DNA of 64,000 nt from UBA1479 sp040221095. Lineage in GTDB: Bacteria; Pseudomonadota; Alphaproteobacteria; Rhodospirillales; Casp-alpha2. The notes under the pieces were generated by a model, which had not been told where the DNA came from, made no database searches, and saw nothing but the letters and a program-made list of their open reading frames with translations. Made by a program: the position numbers and the translations under genes. The stretch spans positions 372,001 to 436,000 of the forward strand of contig JAVJVP010000015.1 of the NCBI GenBank assembly GCA_040221095.1. The letters are read 5' to 3'. The first letter of the stretch is position 1. The number at the start of each line of letters is the position of its first letter. This document shows, one piece after another, positions 42,943 through 51,208 of this stretch.

Positions 42943-42980
42943 AAGTCGACATATCCCATGCACCTGTTCATATCCCGCCC

Positions 42981-43615
42981 CTACCAGGCCGCGCGCAGGC
43001 CGACGAACACGGACCGCCCGGTTCCCGGCTCGAACAGGGCCGAACTGTCGGTCGCGGTGGCGGCGACGCTGGTACTGGCGATGTACTTGGTATTCGCCAG
43101 GTTGCGCAGGTCGACGAACATGGACACGTCCTTCGACACCTCGTATCCGGCACGGAAGCCGAACAGGACATAGGACTTGGTCGCGACGGAATTGGCGTTG
43201 TCGACGAAATAGGCATCGGGCACCCATTCGATGTTGGGTCCGGCATGGAAGCCCAGGGGGTGACGATAGGTCAGCGCCGCCCGGATGAAGTGCTTGGGCG
43301 CGCCGGGCAGGTCGTTGTCGCCCCAGGTGGCGTCGTCGTCGAACTTGAAGTCGCTGGCGGTATAGGCCGCGTCAAGGGACAGGCTGTCCCCCGCGTCGCC
43401 ACTTTCCAGCAGGTTCCGGGCGAAGGCCCAGCCGACCCCGGCCTCGATCCCCTGATGGACCGTCTTGTCGGCGTTGGTGACGGAATAGTTGCCGCCGCCC
43501 AGGTCGAAGTACTGGAATTCATCCTTCAGATGGGCGCGGTAGACGGCAAGGTCCCAGCTCAGGTCCCGGACCTGGCCGCGGGTGCCGATTTCCAGGGTCG
43601 TCGCGGTTTGGGTCT
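42981..43615 (-). pseudogene. TonB-dependent receptor, 3' part only
   Basis: About 210 residues of a receptor beta-barrel without plug, signal peptide or start codon: QTATTLEIGTRGQVRDLSWD, LAVYRAHLKDEFQYFDLGGG, APKHFIRAALTYRHPLGFHA and the terminal GTGRSVFVGLRAAW. The frame opens from a stop at ~43679, and to the right the sequence belongs to a TPR lipoprotein gene in another frame. The 5' two thirds were therefore lost, probably by deletion. It adjoins the exb-ton operon, which suggests it was its receptor. Confidence 0.8.
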
Positions 43616-44250
43616 GCCTGCGCCCACAGGACGTCCGGATCGACCGCTGATGTCGGCGCGACCTTGGCCAATTGATTCAAGGCCGCCTCGGCCATTTGCG
43701 GGTCGTGGCTGTAGTAGGAGCTGGCCGCCAGATTGTACAGCAGGGCGGCATCTTCGGGCCGATGCAGGGCTACGGCGGCGAGATGCCCCTGCGCCAGGGC
43801 ATAGCGGCGCTGGTCCATGTAAAGCAGGCCCAACTGATAGCGCGCCGCGAGATGGCTGGGGTCGAACTTGAGAGCGAGCAGCAGCCCCTGTTCGGCGAGT
43901 TCGAGCTTGGACCGGTCCTTGGAAATGCCGATCAGGTGATAGGCAAGGCCGTTGAGAAATTGCAGATCCGCGTTCGTGATATCCAGCTTGAGGGCACCGC
44001 TGAACAGGCGCTGCGCCTTGTCCAGATCCTTGTCCCGCAGGGCCTGCTCACCCTCCCGGATCAGGACCGTGGCCTCCCGCGGTTGAGACATTTGCGCCGA
44101 TACCGCCGACCCGTCGCCAGAGTCGGATGTCGTCCTCGCCGTGTCGAAATTTAGGGTTTGGCACCCACCAAGAAAGGCCGCCAATGCCACAACGGACAGG
44201 CCGCTCCGCCGAACGCCCGGCACAAATCCACTGATCACTAGTACCCCCAT
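43616..44250 (-). pseudogene. TPR lipoprotein, truncated at its 3' end
   Basis: The 5' part of a gene for a lipoprotein: MGVLVISGF start, lipobox LGGC (Cys ~30), and TPR helices (AQRLFSGALKLDITNADLQF, LGLLYMDQRRYALAQGHLAA, DAALLYNLAASSYYSHDPQM). Around 43615 the sequence changes into the receptor 3' part in another frame, so translation would run 25 residues of junk to a stop at 43519. Similar TPR lipoproteins occur in Tad-pilus and secretion loci; no such genes remain here. Confidence 0.7.
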
Positions 44251-44779
44251 TACGGCCTATTGCAGGCCATCTTCTCCATGGTCCCGGCAAGGAAGAAATT
44301 GCTCGTAATAAATGTATAAAAATAATAAATAGCTACTTAAATAAGCAAACTTAAAGACGTCCTCTCCTCCGCACCGCAATCACCCTCCGCGGCAATGCCC
44401 GCTCTCCGCCCAAATTCGATAAAACATATCCCTGTGAAAAATCAGCGGGATACCACTAATACGGTTAAGCAGCTTAGGCACAAGCGAGCCGCTTTATGAT
44501 CAAGCGCAGAATTATGCATACCCGACCAGCATGGCCTGGTCGCACACCACAATCCATGGTTGGCGTTATTCTTGAGCACATTGGATTAAGCGGGAGAAAC
44601 CCGTGAATCGAAAGCCGGAATAATCGGCGCAGGGGTTTTTGCCGCGCAAATCGGATATCGACTACGTAAATCGGACAGCACGGTGCCTGCCGGGATCATC
44701 GGCGCCGGGTTTCCCGCGGCGCCTCACCCTTACCGGCGGTGGACGCGCCCGGACGATTCGCCCGATATGCTACCGGGGT
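44251..44779. other. non-coding decayed region
   Basis: About 530 nt without a convincing gene. The left part (44290-44345) is strongly AT-rich and may hold the TPR gene's promoter. A hairpin ACCAG-catggc-CTGGT lies at ~44525-44540. The rest shows no recognisable coding relic. Confidence 0.5.
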
Positions 44780-44884
44780 CTATTTTTCCGGGGCGTCTAA
44801 TCCGAAGCGGGTCAACACCTTCTGACCATCGGGCCCCAGGATGTAATCGGCGAGCCCCGCCGCCGGCTCGCCCTTTTCGATGCG
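44780..44884 (-). pseudogene. C-terminal relic of a molybdate-binding ModA-like protein
   Basis: The minus strand reads RIEKGEPAAGLADYILGPDG then QKVLTRFGLDAPEK and a TAG stop. This is the usual C-terminal helix pattern of ModA-type substrate-binding proteins (ADYILGPDGQKVLTRFG). Nothing upstream of ~44884 continues the protein. It differs in sequence from the intact modA at 31246, so it is a second, lost system rather than a copy. Confidence 0.55.
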
Positions 44885-44964
44885 CTGACCACGATTCAGG
44901 CGGCCAGCCGGGGGCCAATGACCGGCACCCACCCATCCGTTTTCACCGTTCAGGAACTCAGTCC

Positions 44965-45121
44965 ATGAAGATCAGCGCGCGCAATCAGATCACCGGCAAG
45001 GTTGTCGACGTAAAGTGCGATGTCGTCGATCACCCTGGATTCCGCCAGAAGCCTGAGCCTTGCCGCCGGCATGGACGTGACGGTCATCATCAAAGCATCG
45101 GATGTGATGCTGGGGGTCTGA
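44965..45121 (+). pseudogene. molbindin (Mop) gene broken by an internal deletion
   Basis: ATG 44965 gives MKISARNQITGKVVDVK, the start of a Mop/TOBE molybdate-binding protein. After a frame change, 45020-45121 gives SSITLDSARSLSLAAGMDVT then VIIKASDVMLGV and TGA, which is its C-terminal half. About 18 codons of a normal ~68-residue molbindin are missing between the halves. Molbindins store or buffer molybdate. The relic lies between the ModA-like relic and an intact MOT1 transporter. Confidence 0.8.
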
Positions 45122-45134
45122 TCCCCGGCTCGGA

Positions 45135-46283
45135 TCAGGTTCCCGGCGTCTCGCCGCGGCGGCGCAGATAGGCGCCGCGCAGCGCTTCCGCCGCCAGGCC
45201 TGCGATCAGGCCCGCGGCCATGTTGACGCCGACGCAGACCACGCCGGTCAGCAGGATGACCGCGCGGCAGCTCGGCTTGACGCCCAGGATTTTGCGGCTG
45301 ACGGCCATCTCGCTCCCCGCGACGGCCAGGATCGCGCCCACGGCGCCGACCGGCACCAGCATCAGCAGGTCGCGGGCCTGCGGCCCGAAACCGATGCCGA
45401 GCGCCAGACAGAACAGCCCGAACAGCGCTGGGGCGGCCCAGGTCCGCGCCCCGAAGCGGTATTGCGCGATCAGCCCGCCCGACCCGTGGCACATGGGCAG
45501 GGCGCCGAACGGCGCCAGCACGACATTCAGAACACCCGTCGACAGGGCCAGACGCCGCGGGCTGGTGCGTACCCTGGCGTCATCGGGGAAATATTCGGCG
45601 GCGATGGCCGAGGTCGCGAGAACCGCGTTGGACAGGGTCAAGGCCAGTTGCGGCAGGGCCGTGGTGGTCAGCGCCGCCTGGAAATCCGCGAGGCCGGGAA
45701 GGCTCAACGCCGGCAGATGCAGCCCCGGGCCCGTCACCGCGAAGCCGCCGCCGGTCATCAGCAACGCCGCCGCCGCCGTCACCACAACGACCAGCGAGCC
45801 CAGATGCCGGTAGGGCGTCAGGAACAGCAGCAGCAACAGAGCCAGCGCAGCACCGCCGAACAGGGGGTCATCCCACATATGCCGGAATCCGAGCAGCGCC
45901 AGCTGCGCGCCGACCCCCAATTGCACCCCCATGATGACCGATCCCGGCACCAGCCGCGCGATGCGCGTGATGATGCCCGTCACGGCCAGAACCATCAGCA
46001 CGCCGCCGATGATCAGGCCGCTCGCCATGGCCTCGGCCGGGGTCACGGCGCCCACGATGATTAGCGCCGCCACGGCCTTCATGGGCTGAATGGGAATGGG
46101 CCGGCGGTAGACCAGGGCCACGGCCAGGGCGAACAGGCCGAAGCCGGTCAGCACGCCCGTGCCGTCAAACCCGCGCACGGCCAGCACGCCGATGACCAGC
46201 GGCAGGAAGGTGCCGAAATCGGCGACCGCGCCCGACACCTCGCCAAGCCATCCGGCTGCTTTACTTGCCGTCGTCTGCGTCAT
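45135..46283 (-). CDS. MOT1-type molybdate (sulfate) transporter
   Basis: A 382-residue inner-membrane protein of about ten helices belonging to the MOT1 / putative sulfate-molybdate transporter family. The two signature motifs are present: GEVSGAVADFGTFLPLVIG near the N-terminus and RPIPIQPMKAVAALI; the second half repeats with LALTLSNAVLATSAIAAEYFP and APFGALPMCHGSGGLIAQYRFGART. ATG 46283 follows GGAGGGGG. Its neighbours include broken molybdate genes, consistent with a molybdate locus. Confidence 0.88.
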   Translation of the reverse strand: MTQTTASKAAGWLGEVSGAVADFGTFLPLVIGVLAVRGFDGTGVLTGFGLFALAVALVYRRPIPIQPMKAVAALIIVGAVTPAEAMASGLIIGGVLMVLAVTGIITRIARLVPGSVIMGVQLGVGAQLALLGFRHMWDDPLFGGAALALLLLLFLTPYRHLGSLVVVVTAAAALLMTGGGFAVTGPGLHLPALSLPGLADFQAALTTTALPQLALTLSNAVLATSAIAAEYFPDDARVRTSPRRLALSTGVLNVVLAPFGALPMCHGSGGLIAQYRFGARTWAAPALFGLFCLALGIGFGPQARDLLMLVPVGAVGAILAVAGSEMAVSRKILGVKPSCRAVILLTGVVCVGVNMAAGLIAGLAAEALRGAYLRRRGETPGT

Positions 46284-46369
46284 GCCCCCTCCCGACCGTT
46301 CCCGAATGCGATCGGAACGGCTGGCGGAAATTTTGTAACATCGACCGGAAAAACACAATCGGCGGCGAC

Positions 46370-46403
46370 GATCCCCGGACGGCAGGCAGGCCGTCCGGGG
46401 ATC
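46370..46403. terminator. strong GC hairpin after the 5-FCL fusion gene
   Basis: GATCCCCGGACGGC and GCCGTCCGGGGATC form a perfect 14-bp stem with a 6-nt loop, 58 nt past the 5-FCL stop and 87 nt before the MOT1 start. No adjacent U-tract is visible, so it may be a pause or processing structure rather than a classical terminator. Confidence 0.5.
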
Positions 46404-46460
46404 TGCTGCGGGGACTGGCCGCAGGGACGGCCGCCCCCCGTGGTCCGCAAAGGGGGCCGG

Positions 46461-47531
46461 TCAGGCCGGCTGCCCGACAAACCGCGCACAGCGCGCCACG
46501 TTGCGGTCGTGGACCTCGCGCATGTCGCACAGATCGTCGTACAGGTCCGGGTCGGCAATTTTCGGCAGGATCTCGGCCAGACGCCGGGAAACCCAGGACT
46601 GCCCCTTGTTCAACAACTCGATCTTGGCCTGCTGTTCCTGGGTGTCCCGCAATTTGTCCAGGAACGCGCCGGTTTCCGAACTGGGCTGCCCGCCCAGGCG
46701 TTCGATGTGGCGGGACAGCATGGCGCAGTACCGGGCCTCGTCCTGGGCGACGGCGGACAGCGCCACGCGCAGTTCCAGATCCGGGGTCATCCGTGCCATC
46801 TCGATGACGCCGCGCGCGCCGGCCCGCTCCCCTTCCAGCAGTTCGTTGAGAACCGCCGCCGTTTCCTCGTCGGTGAGATAGCCCATGTAGGCCGGATCGG
46901 CGTCGCCCATCATGCAGGGTCGCTCTCCCGCGTCGCCGCCCGCCAGGGGATTTCGCTGCGAAATCCATCGTACGCCCTCTTCCGTGACGATGGCGTCCAT
47001 GGGGATGTCGTGGGGCTGCGGATGAATGGTGGCGAGGCGGTCGGCGGCATAGCCGACGCCGATGGCCAGGGGCTTTTCCGCACAGGCCGCCAGGGTCCGG
47101 TCGTAATATCCGCCGCCGTAGCCGAGCCGGTATCCCGCATCGTCGAAACCCAGCAACGGGATCAGCAACGCGGACGGTTGGATTGGCTTGCGCGATGCCG
47201 GCACCGGGATGCGCCACACCCCCGGCACCATCTTGGTTTCCGGGCACCATTCCCAGAATTCGACCGGCTGCTTTTCCATCACCACGACCGGCAACGCCAT
47301 CGCACCGCCCCCGGCCAACGCCGCGGCGGCGAAATCGCGCAGGTCGAGTTCACCCCGGAACGGCCAATAGAAACCAAACCCGTCCCGGCCGAGCCGCGGC
47401 ATCTCGCGGCCGAGATGTGCCACGACCTTATCCCGGGTCGCCTTGCGGACGGTCAGCGGCCTCGCCAGCCGGGCCACAAGTATCGCGTTCCGCATCTCCC
47501 GCCGCCATTTGTTGACCTCGGCCCATTCCAT
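46461..47531 (-). CDS. 5-formyltetrahydrofolate cyclo-ligase fused to a ferritin-like domain
   Basis: A 356-residue two-domain protein. Residues ~1-195 are 5-FCL, which recycles 5-formyl-THF to methenyl-THF: KWRREMRNAILVARL, FGFYWPFRGELDL, PSALLIPLLGFDDAGYRLGYGGGYYDRTL. Residues ~210-350 form a helical DUF6306-type ferritin-like domain with LLEGERAGARGVIE and QDEARYCAMLSRHIERLGG, where Glu/His could bind two metals. A normal 5-FCL ends after the first domain, so this is a fusion. It directly follows the nitronate monooxygenase gene (stop codon adjoining ATG). Confidence 0.88.
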   Translation of the reverse strand: MEWAEVNKWRREMRNAILVARLARPLTVRKATRDKVVAHLGREMPRLGRDGFGFYWPFRGELDLRDFAAAALAGGGAMALPVVVMEKQPVEFWEWCPETKMVPGVWRIPVPASRKPIQPSALLIPLLGFDDAGYRLGYGGGYYDRTLAACAEKPLAIGVGYAADRLATIHPQPHDIPMDAIVTEEGVRWISQRNPLAGGDAGERPCMMGDADPAYMGYLTDEETAAVLNELLEGERAGARGVIEMARMTPDLELRVALSAVAQDEARYCAMLSRHIERLGGQPSSETGAFLDKLRDTQEQQAKIELLNKGQSWVSRRLAEILPKIADPDLYDDLCDMREVHDRNVARCARFVGQPA

Positions 47532-48557
47532 TCACTCAACCTCCTCAAGACGGCCCGACAGGGCCGCGATGGTCGCGGCCGCCTCGGCCATGATCCGCTC
47601 GATCCGCACCGCCGCGGTGGGAATGTCGTCGATTTCGCCCGCCACCTGTCCCGCGAACAGGGCCAGCTGCTCAAGCTCGCCCCGCATGTTGCGCAGCGGG
47701 GAATCCGTGCTGTAGCGGTAGATCGGACGATCGTCCTCCAGGGCGATGGGTTCGCGCTTTCGCAAGTAAGGGTCGTGGCCGAAGCGCGTGGCGCCGGCCT
47801 TGGCCGTCAGGCTGTTGCCGATGACCCGCACCGACGCCCCGACGGGCCAGTTGATGGCGAACAGGTCCGTGCGCAGGGTGTCTTCCGAACGCGCGCCGAC
47901 GACCCGTTCCTTGTGATAGGCATGGGCGAAGGATTCCTCTGTCGCCAGGAACGCCGTGCCGCAATGGATCCCCGCCGCCCCAAGCGCCATCGCTGCGACC
48001 AGCGACCGGCCCGAGGCGAACCCGCCCGAGGCCACGACGGGAACGGACACCGCCTGAACGACCTGGGGAACCAGGACCAGCGAGGATGTCGTGCCGTGGA
48101 CATGGCCGCCGGCCTCCTCCCCCTGGGCGATGATCACGTCGGTGCCGGCCTGTTCGGCCCGGCGCGCGTCCGCGACCGTGCCGACCTGATGAAACACCAG
48201 ACAGCCGTGGTCCTTGGCCCGCTTGATGACGTCTGGATAAACGTCCCAGAACAGGCAGATCGAATGCACGCCGGCGTCGAAACAGGCCGCCAGTTCGGCG
48301 TCGAGTAAGCGGGCGTCCGTGGCCGCCGGAATCAAATTAACGCCGAACGGCCTGTCCGTGCCGTCGCGCACGGCCTCGATCTCGCGGCGGATCAGCTCCG
48401 GGCTTTCGCGCACCATGCCGAGAAAGCCGTAGCCGCCGGCGCGGGTCACCGCGCCGACCAGATCCGCCCGGGCGACGCCGCCCATGCCTGCCTGCAGCAC
48501 CGGATAGCGGCAGCCGAGCAGCCCGCAAAGCGTCGATTTCAGCATCATCCCGTCCAT
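47532..48557 (-). CDS. nitronate monooxygenase-family flavoprotein
   Basis: A 341-residue FMN TIM-barrel enzyme of the NMO/2-nitropropane dioxygenase family. Motifs: YPVLQAGMGGVARADLV, GGYGFLGMVRESPE, ADARRAEQAGTDVIIAQGEEAGGHVHG with the catalytic His, PVVASGGFASGRSLVAAMALGAAGIHCGTAFLATEE for FMN phosphate. It oxidises propionate 3-nitronate or reduces quinones in known members. ATG 48557 is preceded by GAGTAGG; ATG 48548 is an alternative. Confidence 0.9.
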   Translation of the reverse strand: MDGMMLKSTLCGLLGCRYPVLQAGMGGVARADLVGAVTRAGGYGFLGMVRESPELIRREIEAVRDGTDRPFGVNLIPAATDARLLDAELAACFDAGVHSICLFWDVYPDVIKRAKDHGCLVFHQVGTVADARRAEQAGTDVIIAQGEEAGGHVHGTTSSLVLVPQVVQAVSVPVVASGGFASGRSLVAAMALGAAGIHCGTAFLATEESFAHAYHKERVVGARSEDTLRTDLFAINWPVGASVRVIGNSLTAKAGATRFGHDPYLRKREPIALEDDRPIYRYSTDSPLRNMRGELEQLALFAGQVAGEIDDIPTAAVRIERIMAEAAATIAALSGRLEEVE

Positions 48558-48560
48558 GAC

Positions 48561-48896
48561 CTACTCACAGATCCGCTCGAACAGCGACGCCAGGGTGACC
48601 GCGAGGGTGATCGCGACCAGCCGTTGCACGACGAAGGCGCCCTGCGTCTTCGGATGGCTCCAGATCATCTCGGCATTCTTGCGGACGCGATCCCAGGCCG
48701 GACGAGGTACCTTGTTGGGCGGCGGCGTCACTTGGCCGGCGCCGGGGAAGGGAATGACCTCGCAGCGATGGTCACCGTTCGACGCATCGTCGGGGCGCGG
48801 GCCCAGCCCCAGGCTCCGGCCCCCGCCTGCCCTATCGGGCGGCCCGATATAGAAGTACCCGAACCAGAACCGGATGTCCGACGGCACCATGGTCAA
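48561..48896 (-). CDS. hypothetical protein with a C-terminal membrane helix
   Basis: 111 residues, not recognised. N-terminal MTMVPSDIRFWFGYFYIGPP, a Gly/Pro/Asp-rich middle and a C-terminal hydrophobic segment VVQRLVAITLAVTLASLF that could be a membrane anchor. It overlaps sodB by ATGA and is followed by the NMO gene after 3 nt, so it is part of a sodB-hyp-NMO-FCL operon. Confidence 0.55.
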   Translation of the reverse strand: MTMVPSDIRFWFGYFYIGPPDRAGGGRSLGLGPRPDDASNGDHRCEVIPFPGAGQVTPPPNKVPRPAWDRVRKNAEMIWSHPKTQGAFVVQRLVAITLAVTLASLFERICE

Positions 48897-49552
48897 AGCC
48901 CCCTGCCTTCCCCGGACAGCGCCGCGCTGGGCTCAACGGCATGTGCCGCCATGCGCGGCCGCGCCAGGTTTTGCGCCGCGAACCCCCAGTTGACCAGATG
49001 TCCCATGACCGCGGCCACGTAGTCGGCGCGCCGGTTCTGATGATCCAGGTAATAGGCATGCTCCCAGACGTCGAGCGTCAGCAGCGGCGAGATGCCCTGC
49101 ATGATCGGCGTTTCGCCGTAGGGGGTGTGGGTGATCGCCAGCCCGCGGCCGTCGATGACCAACCAGACCCAGCCGCTGCCGAACACGCCCAGGGCCGTGG
49201 CGGTGAATTCTTCGAGAAAGGCGTCATAGCCGCCGAACGCGGCATCGATGCGGTCCGCAAGTTCCCCCGCCGGGCGGCCGCCGCCGTCCGGATGCAGGCA
49301 GCGCCAGAAGAACGCATGGTTCCATGCCTGCGCCGCGTTGTTGAGAAGCCCCCGTTGATGACCGTTGCGGGACGCCATCTGGATGATCTGTTCCAGCGGC
49401 ATGTCATCCATGCGGAGTTCCTTGGCCAGCATCTTGGCCTTCTCCACATAGGCGCGGTGGTGGCGGCCGTGGTGGACCTCCAGCGTCGCCCGCGACATAT
49501 GCGGCTCCAGCGCGTCATAGGCGTAAGGCAGGCTGGTATGGGTGAGCTGCAT
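48893..49552 (-). CDS. sodB: superoxide dismutase (Fe)
   Basis: A 219-residue Fe/Mn superoxide dismutase. The metal ligands are His27 (LEVHHGRHH), His79 (QAWNHAFFW), Asp161 and His165 (LDVWEHAYYLDHQNRR). The second-sphere Gln at ~75 and the GSGWVWLV motif favour the iron form. ATG 49552 has AAGGAAA upstream. First gene of an operon; divergent from a LysR regulator. Confidence 0.95.
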   Translation of the reverse strand: MQLTHTSLPYAYDALEPHMSRATLEVHHGRHHRAYVEKAKMLAKELRMDDMPLEQIIQMASRNGHQRGLLNNAAQAWNHAFFWRCLHPDGGGRPAGELADRIDAAFGGYDAFLEEFTATALGVFGSGWVWLVIDGRGLAITHTPYGETPIMQGISPLLTLDVWEHAYYLDHQNRRADYVAAVMGHLVNWGFAAQNLARPRMAAHAVEPSAALSGEGRGL

Positions 49553-49726
49553 GAAGCCGTTTCCTTGAATCTGACGCCCGCGCGATGTCCGAAAGGGGAT
49601 CAGACAGGCGCGTTTGGCGGCAGGGAAAGGGTACGACTTGGCTTTTATATCTTGCAAACGATTAAAATTTGTCGATTAAATCGATAGTGACGATATAAAA
49701 TTCATGCGTCGGTCAGGGAGGCTCCC

Positions 49727-50575
49727 TTGGATACCGAACTCGCCCGCACCTTTCTGACCGTGATCGACGCCGGCAACTTCATCGGCGCGGCGGACCGCCT
49801 GCACGTCACCCAGTCGACGGTCAGTGCGCGCATCCATTCCCTGGAGGAACAGCTGGGCTGCAAGCTGTTCGTGCGCAACAAGGCCGGGACGGCCCTGACC
49901 CCGGCCGGGCATCAGTTCCAGAAACATGCGGCCGTGCTGGTGCGCACGGTCGAACACGCGCGCCAGGACGTCGGCATCTCGCGGGGCTACCGGGCGTCGC
50001 TCACGGTGGGCGGGCGGTTCGGGCTGTGGGAACGCCTGTTGCTCCGCTGGCTGCCGCTGATGCGCCGGACCGCCCCCGATGTTTCCGTGCGCGCGGAGAT
50101 CGGGTTCGAGGCGGAGCTCATGCAGGGATTGATCGAAGGCCGTCTCGACATCGGCGTCATGTACACCCCGCAAAGCCGCCCGGGCCTGACGGTCGAGGCC
50201 CTGATGGCGGAAAATCTGGTCATGGTCTCGAGCCGGCCGACGGCGCGGGCCGAACCGGACGCCGATTACGTCTATGTCGATTGGGGGCCCGAATTCTACG
50301 CCCAGCACAACGCCCGGTTTCCCGAATTCGTGGGGGCCGGGATCACCGCCAACATCGGCTGGCTCGGCCTGCAGCATGTGCTGCAGTTCGGCGGCTCCGG
50401 ATACTTTCCGATCCGCCTGGTGCAGCCCTACCTGGCGGATGGCCAACTGCACCGCTTGCCCGACGCCCCGGCCTTCCCGCTGCCCGCGTATCTCGTGTAT
50501 TCAAACGATGCGGACCAGGATCTGTTGGACCCGGCCCTCGAGGGGATTCGACAGGTGGCGGCGGCGGAGGTCTGA
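49727..50575 (+). CDS. LysR-family transcriptional regulator
   Basis: 282 residues: N-terminal winged helix (FLTVIDAGNFIGAADRLHVT, QSTVSARIHSLEEQLGCKLF) and a periplasmic-binding-like effector domain. Start is TTG 49727 with an AGGGAGG ribosome-binding site; no better start exists. It is divergent from sodB with a 174-nt gap and probably controls it or itself; the effector is unknown. Confidence 0.88.
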   Translation: MDTELARTFLTVIDAGNFIGAADRLHVTQSTVSARIHSLEEQLGCKLFVRNKAGTALTPAGHQFQKHAAVLVRTVEHARQDVGISRGYRASLTVGGRFGLWERLLLRWLPLMRRTAPDVSVRAEIGFEAELMQGLIEGRLDIGVMYTPQSRPGLTVEALMAENLVMVSSRPTARAEPDADYVYVDWGPEFYAQHNARFPEFVGAGITANIGWLGLQHVLQFGGSGYFPIRLVQPYLADGQLHRLPDAPAFPLPAYLVYSNDADQDLLDPALEGIRQVAAAEV

Positions 50576-50724
50576 CCCCTGCCCTTCATTTTGAGCCCCC
50601 CCTGCACCACCGGCACATGAACGCGGCTTACTTATCACCCCGTCGTTTCGCTCGGCGGCCGGCTGGTTGCGCCGCACTAGCGCCGGCGGGTTTTCGCCTG
50701 CCCACATCATTGGCCAAACAAAAA

Positions 50725-50751
50725 GCCCCCTAACCGCTTGGTTTAGGGGGC
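50725..50751. terminator. bidirectional terminator next to the tRNA fragment
   Basis: GCCCCCTAACC and GGTTTAGGGGGC pair in a long stem with a short loop, followed by TTTTTT on the plus strand and by a T-rich tract on the minus strand. On the minus strand it follows the tRNA 3' end by a few nucleotides, as the native terminator of that tRNA gene would. Confidence 0.8.
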
Positions 50752-50755
50752 GTTT

Positions 50756-50805
<50 letters not shown>

Positions 50806-51208
50806 GGACACTGATTGCCAGGAGGAAGAAATCGAAACCGCCAATCCCGAGGCCGAAAAGAAGGAGCTTATCCGCCAAGCCATGTCCGAACTTGGGACAA
50901 GCCATGTCCGAACTTGGGAAACGGAGCGCCGCTGCCAGGGCGAAGAAAAAGTCGGTGGTTTAGGAAAATGCGGCAACGGTCTGGGACAGAGATGTTCCAG
51001 GCCGTTTGCCGTTCGTGCCGGGCGATTGAGATCTGGGCATGTTAAGTTCAATTTCCGTTCAGACCCATTTAAGTCGCTGCCGCAAAGCGCGCCGAATTGC
51101 CACTTATGACCCAACTGGGACATTCCAGCGAGAACCCGAACCGCCGCGCGGCCAGGAGAGGGCGCCGCCCCCTGGACCCCAAAGGGTAAAAGGACAAAAC
51201 AACAAAGT
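50806..51208. other. non-coding left end of element A
   Basis: About 400 nt between the attachment repeat and the first gene. It contains a 21-bp sequence (AAGCCATGTCCGAACTTGGGA) at 50878-50898 repeated at 50900-50920 (22-nt period). Each copy holds the inverted repeat TGTCC/GGACA, and a degenerate copy of similar type lies near 51106. An open frame starting in the tRNA fragment has no convincing protein character. Confidence 0.55.
50878..50920. repeat. two 21-bp tandem repeats with internal dyad
   Basis: Two perfect copies of AAGCCATGTCCGAACTTGGGA spaced by one nucleotide, each containing TGTCC-N7-GGACA-like symmetry. Such iterated dyads near an attachment site could be binding sites for an integrase, excisionase or replication protein, or operators. 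Function unknown. Confidence 0.6.

Noticed and set aside
42981..43223. 80-codon ORF with GTG start
   Set aside because: The frame is the continuous 3' part of a TonB receptor; the GTG is an internal Val codon.
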